The position numbers and the translations under genes were made by a program. From Herpomyces periplanetae (Eukaryota; Ascomycota; Laboulbeniomycetes; Herpomycetales; Herpomycetaceae): 64,000 nucleotides of DNA. Shown here one piece after another: positions 32,788 to 45,826 of the stretch; within the stretch, counting starts at the first letter, position 1, and each line of letters begins with the position of its first letter. The DNA is taken from the NCBI GenBank assembly GCA_009733715.1, contig WMKJ01000016.1, positions 1 to 64,000 of the forward strand, given 5' to 3'. The notes under the pieces are model-generated. The model had not been told where the DNA came from and did not search any database. It worked only from the letters and a program-made list of their open reading frames with translations.

Positions 32788-33558
32788 ATGATCCCCACGC
32801 CTTGTTTAAACGGAATTTCTTTTGACGTCGTTTACGAACCGTCGGAAGATACTTTTCTCTTTTTAGATTTATTTTCACAACAGACTGAAATTGATTACCT
32901 TCATGATCGATATGGTAGTAAATCATCAGCTCCTCTCATCGTTGAAGTGGGATCCGGATCGGGTGCTATTCTTGCTTCTATCACAGCGTATTCACTGCGT
33001 ATATTTGGCAGATGTGATACTTTGTGTTTAGGTGTCGATATAAATCCTTTTGCATGCTACTATACTAAAGAAATAGTTCAAAAGACTTGCGCCCAATACT
33101 CAGATCACAGTCATAACACAGGAATATTTCTAGGCACTATTAACAGTGATCTAGTATTTTCCTTTCAAGATCGTTCTATTGATTTACTTATATTCAACCC
33201 TCCTTACGTTCCAACACCTAATGTTCCAGGGCTAAAAGATCTTTCATTTATCAGTCCCACTTTTAAAACTCCAGATTCTATAAAATTTGAGGAGCAATCA
33301 AAGCTACTGTCATACTCTTATTCTGGTGGATTCAACGGTATGGAGGTAACCAATTCTTTAATCAATGATCTACCCCGTGTACTAAACCCAACTCATGGTG
33401 TTGCCTATATTCTTTTATGTGCTCAAAATAAACCTATAGAAGTACAGCGTCGTATACAAGCCTGGGGTCCTTGCTGGACAGCGGACTTTATAACTCCTCG
33501 GGACTCTAAAGCCGGATGGGAGAAATTATCAATATTACGTATATCAAGAGAAGCTTGA
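32788..33558 (+). CDS. MTQ2: eRF1 glutamine methyltransferase catalytic subunit Mtq2/HemK2
   Basis: A single frame of 256 residues starts at ATG with MIPTPCLNG and the family stretch VYEPSEDTFLFLDLF. The SAM-binding motif I is VEVGSGSGAI (about 50-60), an acidic VDIN ends the next strand, and the catalytic NPPY follows in LLIFNPPYVPTP. With the activator Trm112, Mtq2 methylates the Gln of the GGQ motif in release factor eRF1. It may also act on lysine residues in some eukaryotes. It is cytosolic. Its stop is 45 bp from the RFT1 stop on the other strand. Confidence 0.93.
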   Translation: MIPTPCLNGISFDVVYEPSEDTFLFLDLFSQQTEIDYLHDRYGSKSSAPLIVEVGSGSGAILASITAYSLRIFGRCDTLCLGVDINPFACYYTKEIVQKTCAQYSDHSHNTGIFLGTINSDLVFSFQDRSIDLLIFNPPYVPTPNVPGLKDLSFISPTFKTPDSIKFEEQSKLLSYSYSGGFNGMEVTNSLINDLPRVLNPTHGVAYILLCAQNKPIEVQRRIQAWGPCWTADFITPRDSKAGWEKLSILRISREA

Positions 33559-33603
33559 CACAGTCATTCGATATATCAGTTAACCAGACATTTCATCTTT
33601 TCG

Positions 33604-35331
33604 CTAGCATAATTTGCTAGGTAGCTTGACAGAATCTTTTTTCCGCCCCCGAATTATGCTGTACCAATGTAGAAAAAACTTTCGTTCAAACCAAAGAATT
33701 AGAATCATACCCGTCCCTGCCACACAAAATTGTCGTATTAACAAGCGTATCGTAGATTCATCTAATCGTTTTGTACTTTCACCATTGTAGTTCAAAGTTG
33801 CTAATGTCAATGCCACGAAGAGACTACCCACACACGGCATAGATTTAATCAAACTCCATTGGATACCAATATGGTGAAAGTATGCCCGCAAAAAGGTAAT
33901 ATTCCATAAAATCCGAAGACCCAAATTGACGCAGTTGGCTATAACAATACCCACACCTCCCAATCCAGCCCGTGCTACCAGTACATAGGCTGTTAGGGTG
34001 AATATTAAAGAAAATAATACCATAGCGACTAATTGACGTCGCATGTCCCGCGGTGAAGCTACAGCTGCAACAAACCCTTCGGTAATTCCATTTGTAGCCA
34101 AAATAGGAATGTAATAGCAGTAGGCATGAAGGGTGTTAGCTGTAAAATTGTTAGACCAATTTTTTGACCATAGGATCCTCAAAAAACTCTTCACTAAGGT
34201 TGGTCCACACGACACACTAAATAATGACATGAGTGCGTACACATGTAAGAGAGCGTTAAACGAGTCACATGCTTGGGTCAAATTGTCATCAGTATTTGTT
34301 GTAATACTTTCAATTTGTGTATTGGTACTGCTGGAATTATCTACGCCATTTTGATGGTCATATTTAAGTTGACGTAATTTCGCATTATTTGTGAAAACTG
34401 CAAATACATTTGCGAAGTAATTTCGGCTACTCTCTTCTATAGGCTGAAATACCAGTCGAGCAACCAAACCGCCTAAGTTTGCCGCGAAAGCGTATGCTCC
34501 CTGATCCTGTAGTGAAAGTAATTTAATCATAAGTAGAGAATCTCCCTGAGTTAAAAAGTATTTTCCAATTGATTGAAGAGTAAGACTTCCAGTAATGTAA
34601 ATAACTGGTTTAGAAAATAATCCGATATACGTAATGCCTTTATCGTGAGACATATTGGATGGCTTCAAGTGCTTAGGCAGGATTGTAACATTGGTATTAG
34701 CGAATATACTGTAAAATTTAACAAAATAGCCTAGGAAAAGCGTTATTGCAAAAACTAGCTGACCAAAGGCGAACGGAAAAATCGTCAATGGTAACCCATA
34801 CACGTCTAACCAATAAACACCGGCAAGTATGGCGAGGCATTTTACAAGATTAGCACAACACTCAATGCCAGCTCTAAAGCCGTAAAGATTCGCACGTTGA
34901 ATAGTTACGAAAGCCGGTTCAGCAGCCAACTCAATTAAACATGCTACAGAGTAGAGCGAGAGAATATGTGAGCAGGTTAGGAGTGAGGTCGACATTATGT
35001 ATCTACAGTAAACCTGCGAAATCAAAAACAATAAAATTAACCCTGCAGTAAACGTTAACCATGCAGAATTGATAATTAACTGAATGTTTCTGCGTTTTAA
35101 CTGAACATTTCCTTCATCCACGTGTACACGTTGTACTGCTATACGATGATTTTCCCGTGAGAAAAATTGTATCGTTGATATGTATAAGTCGAATTGAGCA
35201 ATTGTAGCCAATAGAACCGGTGACAAATATCGCAAGAGTATTTGATTGAGTGAAAATGTGAGGCAACGTGATATGATCTGAGCGAACATTAAAAGTGAAG
35301 CATTGTGAACGGAAGCTTTCATAGTATTCAT
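33604..35331 (-). CDS. RFT1: Rft1, dolichol-linked oligosaccharide translocation protein
   Basis: The protein has 575 residues with about a dozen hydrophobic segments. The N-terminus has the family's ISRCLTFSLNQILLRYLSP and AQFDLYISTIQFFSRENHRIA stretch, followed by a basic VQR. A GDSLLMIKLLSLQDQGAYAFAANLGGL motif and a LVFQPIEESSRNYF motif lie in the middle. A hydrophilic, Asn/Thr-rich loop separates the two halves. Rft1 acts in the ER membrane in N-glycan precursor assembly at the Man5GlcNAc2-PP-dolichol stage; whether it is itself the flippase is disputed. The start at 35331 is the first ATG. A second Met three codons on is an alternative. Confidence 0.93.
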   Translation of the reverse strand: MNTMKASVHNASLLMFAQIISRCLTFSLNQILLRYLSPVLLATIAQFDLYISTIQFFSRENHRIAVQRVHVDEGNVQLKRRNIQLIINSAWLTFTAGLILLFLISQVYCRYIMSTSLLTCSHILSLYSVACLIELAAEPAFVTIQRANLYGFRAGIECCANLVKCLAILAGVYWLDVYGLPLTIFPFAFGQLVFAITLFLGYFVKFYSIFANTNVTILPKHLKPSNMSHDKGITYIGLFSKPVIYITGSLTLQSIGKYFLTQGDSLLMIKLLSLQDQGAYAFAANLGGLVARLVFQPIEESSRNYFANVFAVFTNNAKLRQLKYDHQNGVDNSSSTNTQIESITTNTDDNLTQACDSFNALLHVYALMSLFSVSCGPTLVKSFLRILWSKNWSNNFTANTLHAYCYYIPILATNGITEGFVAAVASPRDMRRQLVAMVLFSLIFTLTAYVLVARAGLGGVGIVIANCVNLGLRILWNITFLRAYFHHIGIQWSLIKSMPCVGSLFVALTLATLNYNGESTKRLDESTIRLLIRQFCVAGTGMILILWFERKFFLHWYSIIRGRKKDSVKLPSKLC

Positions 35332-35856
35332 TGTAATTGTTATGTCTTCGCATAATAAAGCTCGGTAATATTTCCTGAATCTTCAACAAACGTAAATCTT
35401 ACGACCATTATTTTTAACTTCAACCAACCAAACTCCAATACCAATCAGCAACTTCATTAACCAATAAAAATAGATATTTAATATCGTAAAAATCGCCCCA
35501 CAACAAATTAGCTCGTGCCTAACCTAAATCCATTTTGAGTATACTTGTTGAAGATGCAACGAAATTTTTGTCAGTTACTTACCCAATTATTATGTAATTA
35601 TCGAGTCACGTGTCAAAATTTGTAAATGGGAAGCCGGATTATTCTCTGGTGAATATGAGATGAGATGATATCAGGAGCTACGTGGGTCGCACCTGGTTTG
35701 CGCGGCCGTAGGGCTGAACCTTGGTGGATGTATAGGGAAAGCACGATTGGATGGTTGCCTATGTCAAGCCCAGTAGGGAATCTTTGCGTCAAAAAAAAGG
35801 TAATTAGAGATATTTGAAAAGTTAAATTATAAATATACTAGTAGCTGGGGTTGTGT
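35332..35856. other. Intergenic region upstream of RFT1
   Basis: A 525-bp spacer holding the RFT1 promoter and the ATIC 3' UTR. It contains GAGTCACGTGTC near 35604-35615, a CACGTG E-box overlapping a GAGTCA (Gcn4-like core). No gene is seen. Confidence 0.55.
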
Positions 35857-37713
35857 TTAATGGGTGAAAAGTCGAAACGGTAATTCAGTAAAACAAATCT
35901 TCAAATTCGTAGCTGCGTCAAGTACTAATGAGTCATTCACGCTACCCAATGGTGCTGAAATATATTTGGTTCCACTTTGAGAAGCTCGAATTATGCTGTC
36001 AGGAAAGGGAAAAAATGCATCGCTAACAACACAAACATTATCAAGTTTCTTGAGCCACTCTTTGCGCTCTTCTAGAGTAAAGGGCTCTGGAACATCTTGG
36101 GGTGTCGCAAATATTTGCTCAAAATTTTTACGAGCCCATTCACCTCCACTACTTTTATCCATAACGTCAGGTACATTATTCGATGTCAGTAGATCTATGG
36201 CATTAGTTTTATCCGCTCGTTTAGCTTCCTTATTGAACTTCAAAGAGATGGATTTCTCATGAAATCTCATCCACCATACATCCGCTTTATTTCCTGCCAA
36301 TCTTGTTACATGAATCCTTGATTGCTGCCCTGCACCGATCCCGATAGTCTGTCCGTTTTTCGCAAAGATCACAGAATTTGATTGAGTATACTTCAGTGCT
36401 ATAGCGGCGATTGTTAAGTCTTGCAAAATATTGTTGTCAAGTCCGTTTTGATAGCAGTTTTGTAACGTTTTAACTTGGCTGAAAGTCTCACTAGGGGTGA
36501 TCTTAGTTTTATTTCTAAGTTGACACATATTTATTCCAAATACTTGTCTGTTTTCCATATCATCTTCCGGTTCGTAATCAGCGTTCATTTGAAGAATTAA
36601 GTATTTTCCATTCTTCTTCCGCTTCAATATACTCAAAGCCTCCTCAGAATAAGATGGTGCAATCACACCATCTGACACTTCTCGTGAAATTATCTTAGCT
36701 GTCAAAGCATCTACCTCGTGAGATAAGCCGATTACATCGCCAAATGAACTAACCCTATCAGCCCCACGGGCTCGACTATATGCACATGCTAATGGCGATG
36801 AATTTATACCCGGGATATCATCGACCATATACACTTTTTTTTCAGTTTCAGAGAGGACTTTACCAATCCCAACCCCAGCGGGTGAAACATGTTTAAAGGA
36901 TGCCGCGGCAGGCACGCCGACAGCTCTACTCAATTCTTTAACAAGTGCCCAAGCGTTTAAACTATCCAACATATTAATGTACCCTGGATCACCACATAAC
37001 ACTGTGAAGGGAATGTTTCCCATTATTTTAAAGGCTGACGCAGGATGTTGGTATGGATTAAGCCCATAACGTAGTTTAATATAGCGTGGTGCAGATTCTG
37101 CTGGTGAAGCTTTCCAATTGGAAGATGGATAAAGGGATCGTAGGTACGATGATATAGCCCGATCATACTCGGATGTAAGCTCAAACGCAGTTAAAGCTAA
37201 TGTCATTCTGGTTTCCCAGCTAATACTCCCATTATTTGCATTAAGCTCCGTGATAAAGTTGGCGTATTGTGTGGGGCTCGTCAAAATTGTCACTCGATCA
37301 TTATTCTTTGCAGCAGCTCGAATAAGAGCGACACCTCCAATATCGATATTTTCGATAGCATTGTCTAGAGTCACATCCTCCCGGGAAACTGTTTGTTGGA
37401 AAGGATATAAGTTACAAACACAAAAATCAATCTTGGAAATTTGATGTTCAGCTAGATCACGATAATCCGACTCAATATCTCGGGCTAAGAGCCCACCATG
37501 AACCACTGGGTGCAAAGTTTTAACTCTTCCTCCCAATATTTCAGGAGCTTTTGTTACCGCAGAAACTTCAGAAACACTCATTCCATATTCACGAAGAACT
37601 TTTGCAGTTCCTCCCGAGGCCAATAACTTAATATTAAATTTATTGAACTGCTCAGTCAGAGACTTCAAACCAGTTTTATCCGACGTTGAAATAAGAGCAA
37701 ATCTAACAGCCAT
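35857..37713 (-). CDS. ADE16: Bifunctional AICAR transformylase/IMP cyclohydrolase
   Basis: This is the bifunctional enzyme for the last two steps of purine synthesis. It has 618 residues (yeast Ade16/17: ~592) and no intron. The N-terminal IMP cyclohydrolase (MGS-like) domain has ALISTSDKTGL, LLASGGTAK, GGRVKTLHP and VCNLYPF. The C-terminal AICAR transformylase domain has LRYGLNPYQHPAS and the catalytic Lys-His in AASFKHVSPAG near residue 273. The C-terminal portion includes SDAFFPFPDSI. A modest insert (GKYLILQMNADYEPEDDMENRQ region) may explain the extra length. It is cytosolic. The symbol is chosen by analogy. The organism may have just one copy, for which ADE16 versus ADE17 has no meaning. 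Confidence 0.95.
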   Translation of the reverse strand: MAVRFALISTSDKTGLKSLTEQFNKFNIKLLASGGTAKVLREYGMSVSEVSAVTKAPEILGGRVKTLHPVVHGGLLARDIESDYRDLAEHQISKIDFCVCNLYPFQQTVSREDVTLDNAIENIDIGGVALIRAAAKNNDRVTILTSPTQYANFITELNANNGSISWETRMTLALTAFELTSEYDRAISSYLRSLYPSSNWKASPAESAPRYIKLRYGLNPYQHPASAFKIMGNIPFTVLCGDPGYINMLDSLNAWALVKELSRAVGVPAAASFKHVSPAGVGIGKVLSETEKKVYMVDDIPGINSSPLACAYSRARGADRVSSFGDVIGLSHEVDALTAKIISREVSDGVIAPSYSEEALSILKRKKNGKYLILQMNADYEPEDDMENRQVFGINMCQLRNKTKITPSETFSQVKTLQNCYQNGLDNNILQDLTIAAIALKYTQSNSVIFAKNGQTIGIGAGQQSRIHVTRLAGNKADVWWMRFHEKSISLKFNKEAKRADKTNAIDLLTSNNVPDVMDKSSGGEWARKNFEQIFATPQDVPEPFTLEERKEWLKKLDNVCVVSDAFFPFPDSIIRASQSGTKYISAPLGSVNDSLVLDAATNLKICFTELPFRLFTH

Positions 37714-38175
37714 TCTGAATTAATCAAACGACAAAATTCACTAAAGCGCTCTCAATAATGTATGCACAAAATGGCCAAGTCTTTCCTTTGAACAAAGGTT
37801 TAAACGAAGATATGATACCAGCCCACTATGTAGGTATTACCAAAAATGCCTGATAATTGGCGGTTAAGTATGGAGTGAAAAGAAGAAAGTTCAATTCGAA
37901 TTAATAACTCCTGTTAGCTCATATACGAGGAAGTTAAAATATAGTAAAATTACGACAAACTGTTACCGATTTATCAAATACTTGAACTATAACCAAATCC
38001 AATCGAGCGTTCAAAATTACCAACATAATACTGATTAGTACGGTGAGGGATTCAGCCGTAAAGATAACAAAAGTGTATTAATAAACGAGCTGGATGGGAT
38101 ACACTGGCCAACTTTTCGCAGATAAAGCTGGAATATATAGTAAAGATCAGGAGGAATGTTATTGGAAGGTAACCA
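37714..38175. other. Intergenic region upstream of ATIC
   Basis: A 462-bp AT-rich spacer with the ATIC promoter and the CYP51 3' UTR. No motif stood out. Confidence 0.55.
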
Positions 38176-39979
38176 TCAGAAAGACCTTTTTTCCCACTCA
38201 ACTAATGCGGGTGTTAAAGGTCGAGAAAAGAGAGACTTTGTTAAATTTAATAAGTATTTATAGTCAACAGCAGAGATTTTTAATGAAAAAACTTGGGTTA
38301 ACTTACCGAATAATCGGTTCCGACGACATCACTAGTTCCACCTATATTTCTGAACTTGAAATTTCGAACAAGATATGCCAGTATCGTCTGAAGCTGTAAA
38401 TATGCAAATTGTTCGCCAATACATCGATGCCTTCCAGCTCCAAATGGTAAATAAGGGCTGTTAGCACCTTTACTAACAACACCATAACCGTAATCAACCT
38501 TTTCTTCGTCTCCTTTTGGAATTGTTCGGCCGCTGTAGAGTTTGTGTCCTTCTTCCCAACGATGAGGCTCCCAATTCAAAGGGTCAGGAAAGTATTCCGG
38601 CATACGAGACGTTACACCGGGGGCGGCCAGAAGAACATGAGAAGTAGGAATGACATATGACGAGTCTTCGACTATAATGGGGGATTTTACTTTTCTCATT
38701 ATGCTATGAATGGGAGCATGCAGACGAAGAGTTTCACGGACCACATTGGAATGCAAGGTTAATCGGGATAAATCAGCGTAAGTAAGGTTAGGAAGGGATT
38801 CCCCTAACGTTTGGACCTGTTCTTGATAAAGTTCTTCAACAATATGAGGCTTGGAAGCCAGACGAAGTATAATCCAAGAAATAGTAGAAGAAGAACTGTG
38901 CTGGCCGGCCATCAGAAGGGCAATCATCATGTGAGCGATTTCGTGGTCCGGAACTGGAACATCATCTTTATATTTGCATTTCATAAGGTTCCAAATCATG
39001 TCCTGAGATTCTTTAGTATTTCCCTGCAGACTAGCTTCACGTCTAGATTGGATCAATTGCATGTATATTTGGGCAATTTTTTGATGAGCAATGTCCCTTC
39101 GTTTATTATGGGGAAACGGAGCCCACGGGAACATAAAGTTAATGGGACTGAAGCCCATATCAAGATCGTGATATAAATCGGCAAAAGTGTGATCTAATTT
39201 AGCACGAACTTCATCACCTTGAAGTGAACGACTGGCTGTGTAAATGGTAATTTCAGCCATAGAATCAGTGACATTAAGGACTCCATTCTGTCCCTTAAAA
39301 TGGGTGGATTCTCTGATGTAACGTTGTACTTCATCTCCAATTAAGTCAACGTAGGACTGAAGTGCTTTTGTAGTTAAACCAAATTTAACGAACTGATGTA
39401 TGGAAAGAAAAAAACTGAGTTGGTATATGCACGAAAAATATTTATGATTAGAACAAACCTTTTTTTGCTCCATAAGTTTGGAATTAGGACAATCATAAAT
39501 GACGTCTTTACCGAATACAGGCGTAGTAAGTGGGCTATACACTTCCTCGGCGTTAACATCTTTGAGTTTACCATTCAAAATCAGGTCATTTCCTTTAGTC
39601 CCAAGGCAAACTGTAGTTTTTTTTCCGAGTAAAATGAATGTAAAAACATCGCCATACTGTAAAATTGAAAAATATGATCAGCTGTAACGAATTTGGCTTG
39701 GGTGAATGGGTTGGTTGAAATGCTTACTTTTTCACGGTTTTTGAAGAAGAAGTTAATAGGATCAATTCCGTAACTAATGGTACTACCGATAAATGGAAAA
39801 AAATGAAACACTACTGGGGGTTCATAAGGTTTTTCTAAAAGTAGTTGTTTCAACACGTTCAAGATAACTACCACAGATAAAAATGCTGAGAGCCAACCTA
39901 ATAGTAAAATAGGCAGGGAAACACTACCATAACCAGCAGCTCGAATAAAATGGATCAAAATACCTGACGAATATTCCAT
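38176..39979 (-). CDS. ERG11: Lanosterol 14-alpha-demethylase, CYP51 (4 exons)
   Basis: Inferred exons are 39728-39979, 39459-39656, 38307-39392 and 38176-38235, giving 531 residues. Introns are 71, 66 and 70 nt; the last exon supplies [19 protein letters not shown] after GTDYS. A membrane anchor sits at about 20-42. The conserved blocks are [39 protein letters not shown], the I-helix AGQHSSSST (about 312-320), the ExxR pair (Glu370, Arg373) in RETLRLHAP, and the heme motif [11 protein letters not shown] with Cys near 474. The enzyme removes the 14-alpha methyl of lanosterol or eburicol in ergosterol synthesis in the ER and is the azole target. Similarity to Aspergillus Cyp51 is high. It shares a 547-bp promoter with MCM3. 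The CYP51 start is the first in-frame ATG. Confidence 0.95.
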
Positions 39980-40526
39980 TTGAAGTTTGTCTAAAAGTAT
40001 TGGTATATTCAATATTTCTTCAATTTATCAATTCGAAAACATTTGTTAACAAGTTCGACCTTCATGATAGTGGCTTTTTACACGAAACTGTCGTCAATTT
40101 CACTCGCATTCCTAACAGAATAGCTTTTTTATCACGTGACATAAAAATATCAAGTAAGGTGTGAAAGAGAAAAGGCAATTGTTTGAAGGCTCATGATAAG
40201 AGTAAGTAATTAAATAATGACAATTCAACGGGTATTGTTTATGAAAGACAATGTTCAAATACACGAATAGCCAAATTTCAAATTGTTCACAATCTAAAAC
40301 CATTTCCCTCATTAGACAACGAATATTTAAGGATAAACACGTGATTCTTGTTGCGTGATACATTCTGAGGTCACATGATCATGCAAATTTTTTGGAAGAC
40401 TGAATAGAGGGATGGGAAGAAGAGTTTATTACGCTAATTGATGGAGATGAGGTTAGCTTGTTCGTGCACAAATTTAATACTAAGAATAGGAAAAAATAAT
40501 TAATATTAAGAGAATTGACTGGTGGA
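39980..40526. promoter_or_regulatory. Divergent CYP51-MCM3 promoter with E-box/SRE-like sites
   Basis: The 547 bp between start codons contain ATCACGTGAC at 40131-40140, AACACGTGAT around 40338-40343 and TCACATGATC at 40371-40380. CACGTG and its CACATG variant resemble sites bound by fungal SREBP-type bHLH factors (Sre1, SrbA), which induce CYP51 under sterol or oxygen limitation. The link to sterol control is inference. Confidence 0.45.
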
Positions 40527-43177
<2,651 letters not shown>

Positions 43178-43195
43178 CAAAATCCATTAGATTTA

Positions 43196-44166
43196 TTATC
43201 TTCTCTGTTCGACGGATCTACTAAGAGTATGAATGGTTTGTTTCATATCATGACTGTTGAATACTGCGCTGCCTGCTACGATAACATTTGCGCCTGCATC
43301 GGCTGCTGAGTCGATGACTTTTTCGTTTAATCCACCGTCAACTTCTATCCAAAGCTTTGGATATTTCTTGCGCAATTCCTTTACTTTAGGAAGCTGTTCA
43401 CTTTGAAAAGTTTGGCCTCCAAAACCCGGTTCAACTGTCATAACTAATACCATCTATATCATCATCGCCATACTAAGGTTAACGTAGCGTATACGTTTTT
43501 GAAGATAAATGGTTACTTACATCGGGCTTTTCTAACGGATCTGAAGCTTCGAGACAATCCCATAGCACTGATACTGGTGTTTCTGGTTTAATGGCTATTC
43601 CGGCAAGAAGATTTCTCTCGTGAATTTGTTTAATTATATTACGGGGATTAATGATGGTCGAAGGATCCTGACGTGCAGTTATAGATTCATAGTGGAAACA
43701 GTATAAATCACAACCTGCATCAGCGAAGACGTTTATCCATTGTTCAGGCTAGTATGAAAGTTAATATATTTAGTATTTGGTTGGCATGAAAAGGAAGACC
43801 GAATCAAAGTATGGATAAGTAAAAATCTCATGATTAAAGTATACATTTATACTATTTTGTAAAAGGGAAAAAACACTTTGTTTAACAAACCTTTTCTACC
43901 ATCATATGGCAATCAAATACGCCTTGACCTGGATAGTCAAATGAATAGGGAATTGGGCGACTTTCTCGTTTTACACATCCACGAATTGAAGCGACCAACG
44001 CGGGGCCAAACGTAATATTGGGTACAAAATGACCATCCATGATATCTATATGGACCCAGTTCGCACCAGCTTCGATGATTCGACGACATTCATTTCCGAT
44101 GTTGGAAAAATCGGCATTTAGTATAGACGGTGCTATGATTGTCGGGGGAGACTGAAGGGACGACAT
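43196..44166 (-). CDS. RPE1: Ribulose-5-phosphate 3-epimerase (3 exons)
   Basis: Exons 43891-44166, 43521-43748 and 43196-43453 give 253 residues. Introns of 142 and 67 nt use GTTTGT/GTAAGT donors and TAG acceptors and fall between whole codons. The TIM-barrel motifs are continuous: [30 protein letters not shown] (metal-binding His and Asp), [26 protein letters not shown] and VDGGLN with the second catalytic Asp. The enzyme interconverts ribulose and xylulose 5-phosphates in the pentose phosphate pathway in the cytosol. A short insert ([17 protein letters not shown]) precedes FDCHMMVE. Only 18 bp separate its stop from that of MCM3. The stop is followed at once by a second TAA and an AATAAA. 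Confidence 0.95.
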
Positions 44167-44511
44167 ATCGTACTGATAAATTTCTCAAGACTTTGTGCAC
44201 GGTATGGGTATTTGGATCACAGAATCTTTCTATGCACATTTATTTTGCTCTTTGCATGTAATATGTATTAAAGTATCACTTGCAAATTATAAGTGTAGAG
44301 GGTCAAGGTATAGAAAAACCTCTTTTATTCCCGCTGCACTTTCAAGATTAATCAAATATTTAAGTTAGCGTGTAACCTTCTGCTGGACCATGAAGAAAGG
44401 TTTGGGGATATTCCTTGTCAGTTTACATTAGGAATTTTAAATTCCCTTCAATCGGAATAGAGTTATCGGCTTTTTCTGTAGGTAACTCTCAAGTGTACCA
44501 ATATAAGATGG
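44167..44511. other. Intergenic region upstream of RPE1
   Basis: A 345-bp spacer with the RPE1 promoter and the GEP4 3' UTR. No other feature is seen. Confidence 0.55.
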
Positions 44512-45366
44512 CTAAATCGGAAATTTAGTTTGAGGATTCGGCGCCCGAAATCCTAGCCGCGTATAAAAAGATTCATAAAATCTCTCGAGTAATGAAAGCT
44601 AGTTTGTCACAAAAAATTAACGATAAGTTAGCAATATTATGGAGCTATGGATTATAGATGGGACTTACAATGTTCATTTTTTTGCCAGTAACGCCATCTT
44701 TGAGCCATACAGCCTGTGCTCCCATCAGATTGGCGAGGATTACGTCGGAAAACAATCGATCTCCAATAACGGCTATTTCAGCGGGTGATTTAATATCAAT
44801 ATCACGATGATTTTGAAAGTAAGCAAGAACTTGCTTGTAACATCCGGGTTTCTGTTTATATAAATATGATATTAGTCTTTGCTTCTACCATGATAATTTG
44901 AATTATCGTTCCGACGCAAGCAAACATAGGTGTATGTTAGAGTACGTACTTTGGTCGAATGTCTCAATACGGGAATTCCGGTGTTTTTTTCAAGCTGAAT
45001 AGCCTCTTTAAATCCTTTATCGGACGATGAACCTGCTGAATTGGATACAATGAGAAGGCTAGGTGGTGGATAAGTTTGTTTCATGCGAGAAAAAACATCC
45101 TAGAACTTGTTACAACTCATATATTAAGATTTTAGTTCATTAGCCCAACTTACTTCGTACTCGGGATACACTTGAAGGGATTGTGGATAGGCAAAACAAT
45201 CGTCTTTATCCAGAATAATTGCCCGGATTTTATTCTGCGGTGACCCTTCAAACGTTAACGGAATGCGCAAACAATTAAAATTTGCCCGAGTATAATGGGG
45301 TAAGGCTAGTGATGGCGATACAAGTAGTTTCAATGAATAAATAACGCCACTAAAGTGAAAACCCAT
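44512..45366 (-). CDS. GEP4: Mitochondrial phosphatidylglycerophosphatase Gep4 (4 exons)
   Basis: Inferred exons are 45154-45366, 44950-45099, 44669-44851 and 44512-44598, all with whole-codon junctions, total 210 residues (yeast Gep4: 185). Introns are 54, 98 and 70 nt. The HAD phosphatase signature is IILDKDDCFA (nucleophile and acid/base Asp), followed by VYPEYEDVFSRMKQTYP, LLIVSNSAGSSSD, HSTKKPGC and IGDRLFSDVILANLMGA. The last exon encodes LSLLERFYESFYTRLGFRAP, the usual C-terminal helix, and was recovered from its GCTAAC...CTAG acceptor. Gep4 dephosphorylates PGP to phosphatidylglycerol in cardiolipin synthesis at the mitochondrial inner membrane. The N-terminus is basic and hydrophobic, fitting import. 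Confidence 0.9.
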
Positions 45367-45826
45367 GATATTCCTACCGCAATAACCTTACACCCCAAAC
45401 GTTTTATCTGTACTAAACTACCCTTCACGCGTTAAGCTATGGTTATTATCATTTGAAACTTTTGCTAGTCTTCAATATTTCTTTCTTGTTCACGCCTATC
45501 ATGAAGCCACTTCTATATGGAGGATCTTTTTAATTTGATTATTTGCTTGCCCGTTCGTTTTCTTCAATTCTCGCGAGAAACGCGCTTCGAACATTTTTAT
45601 AGTCCGGATAAACATACATCCGTCCGAAGATCGGTTTGGTTCGTTCAAGTGTGACAAGGAGGCGATTTGGAGATTTGAAGATTTTTGGGATAATAAAATT
45701 GGACAGGTGAGTTTATGAAAGAATTTTTAAGATATATTTCGGGCTAAGATTCAGTAGATACGGGTTAACAAGAATTCATCAACGGGAGTCTTCCAAGATA
45801 TAGTTGTTTAAACAGTGAATGGGATT
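45367..45826. promoter_or_regulatory. Divergent GEP4-RIC1 promoter with probable 5' UTR intron
   Basis: A likely intron at 45707-45815 (GGACAG/GTGAGT...TTAAACAG, 109 nt) would lie in the RIC1 5' UTR. In the spliced leader an out-of-frame ATG at 45819 precedes the RIC1 ATG by 8 nt. It has T at -3, a weak context, while the RIC1 ATG has A at -3, so leaky scanning is probable. Confidence 0.5.

Noticed and set aside
32690-32790. Open frame SDDWIVAEEGTTEAVTKRVLKWAG just upstream of MTQ2
   Set aside because: No ATG, only ~36 codons, and MTQ2 is complete from its own ATG.
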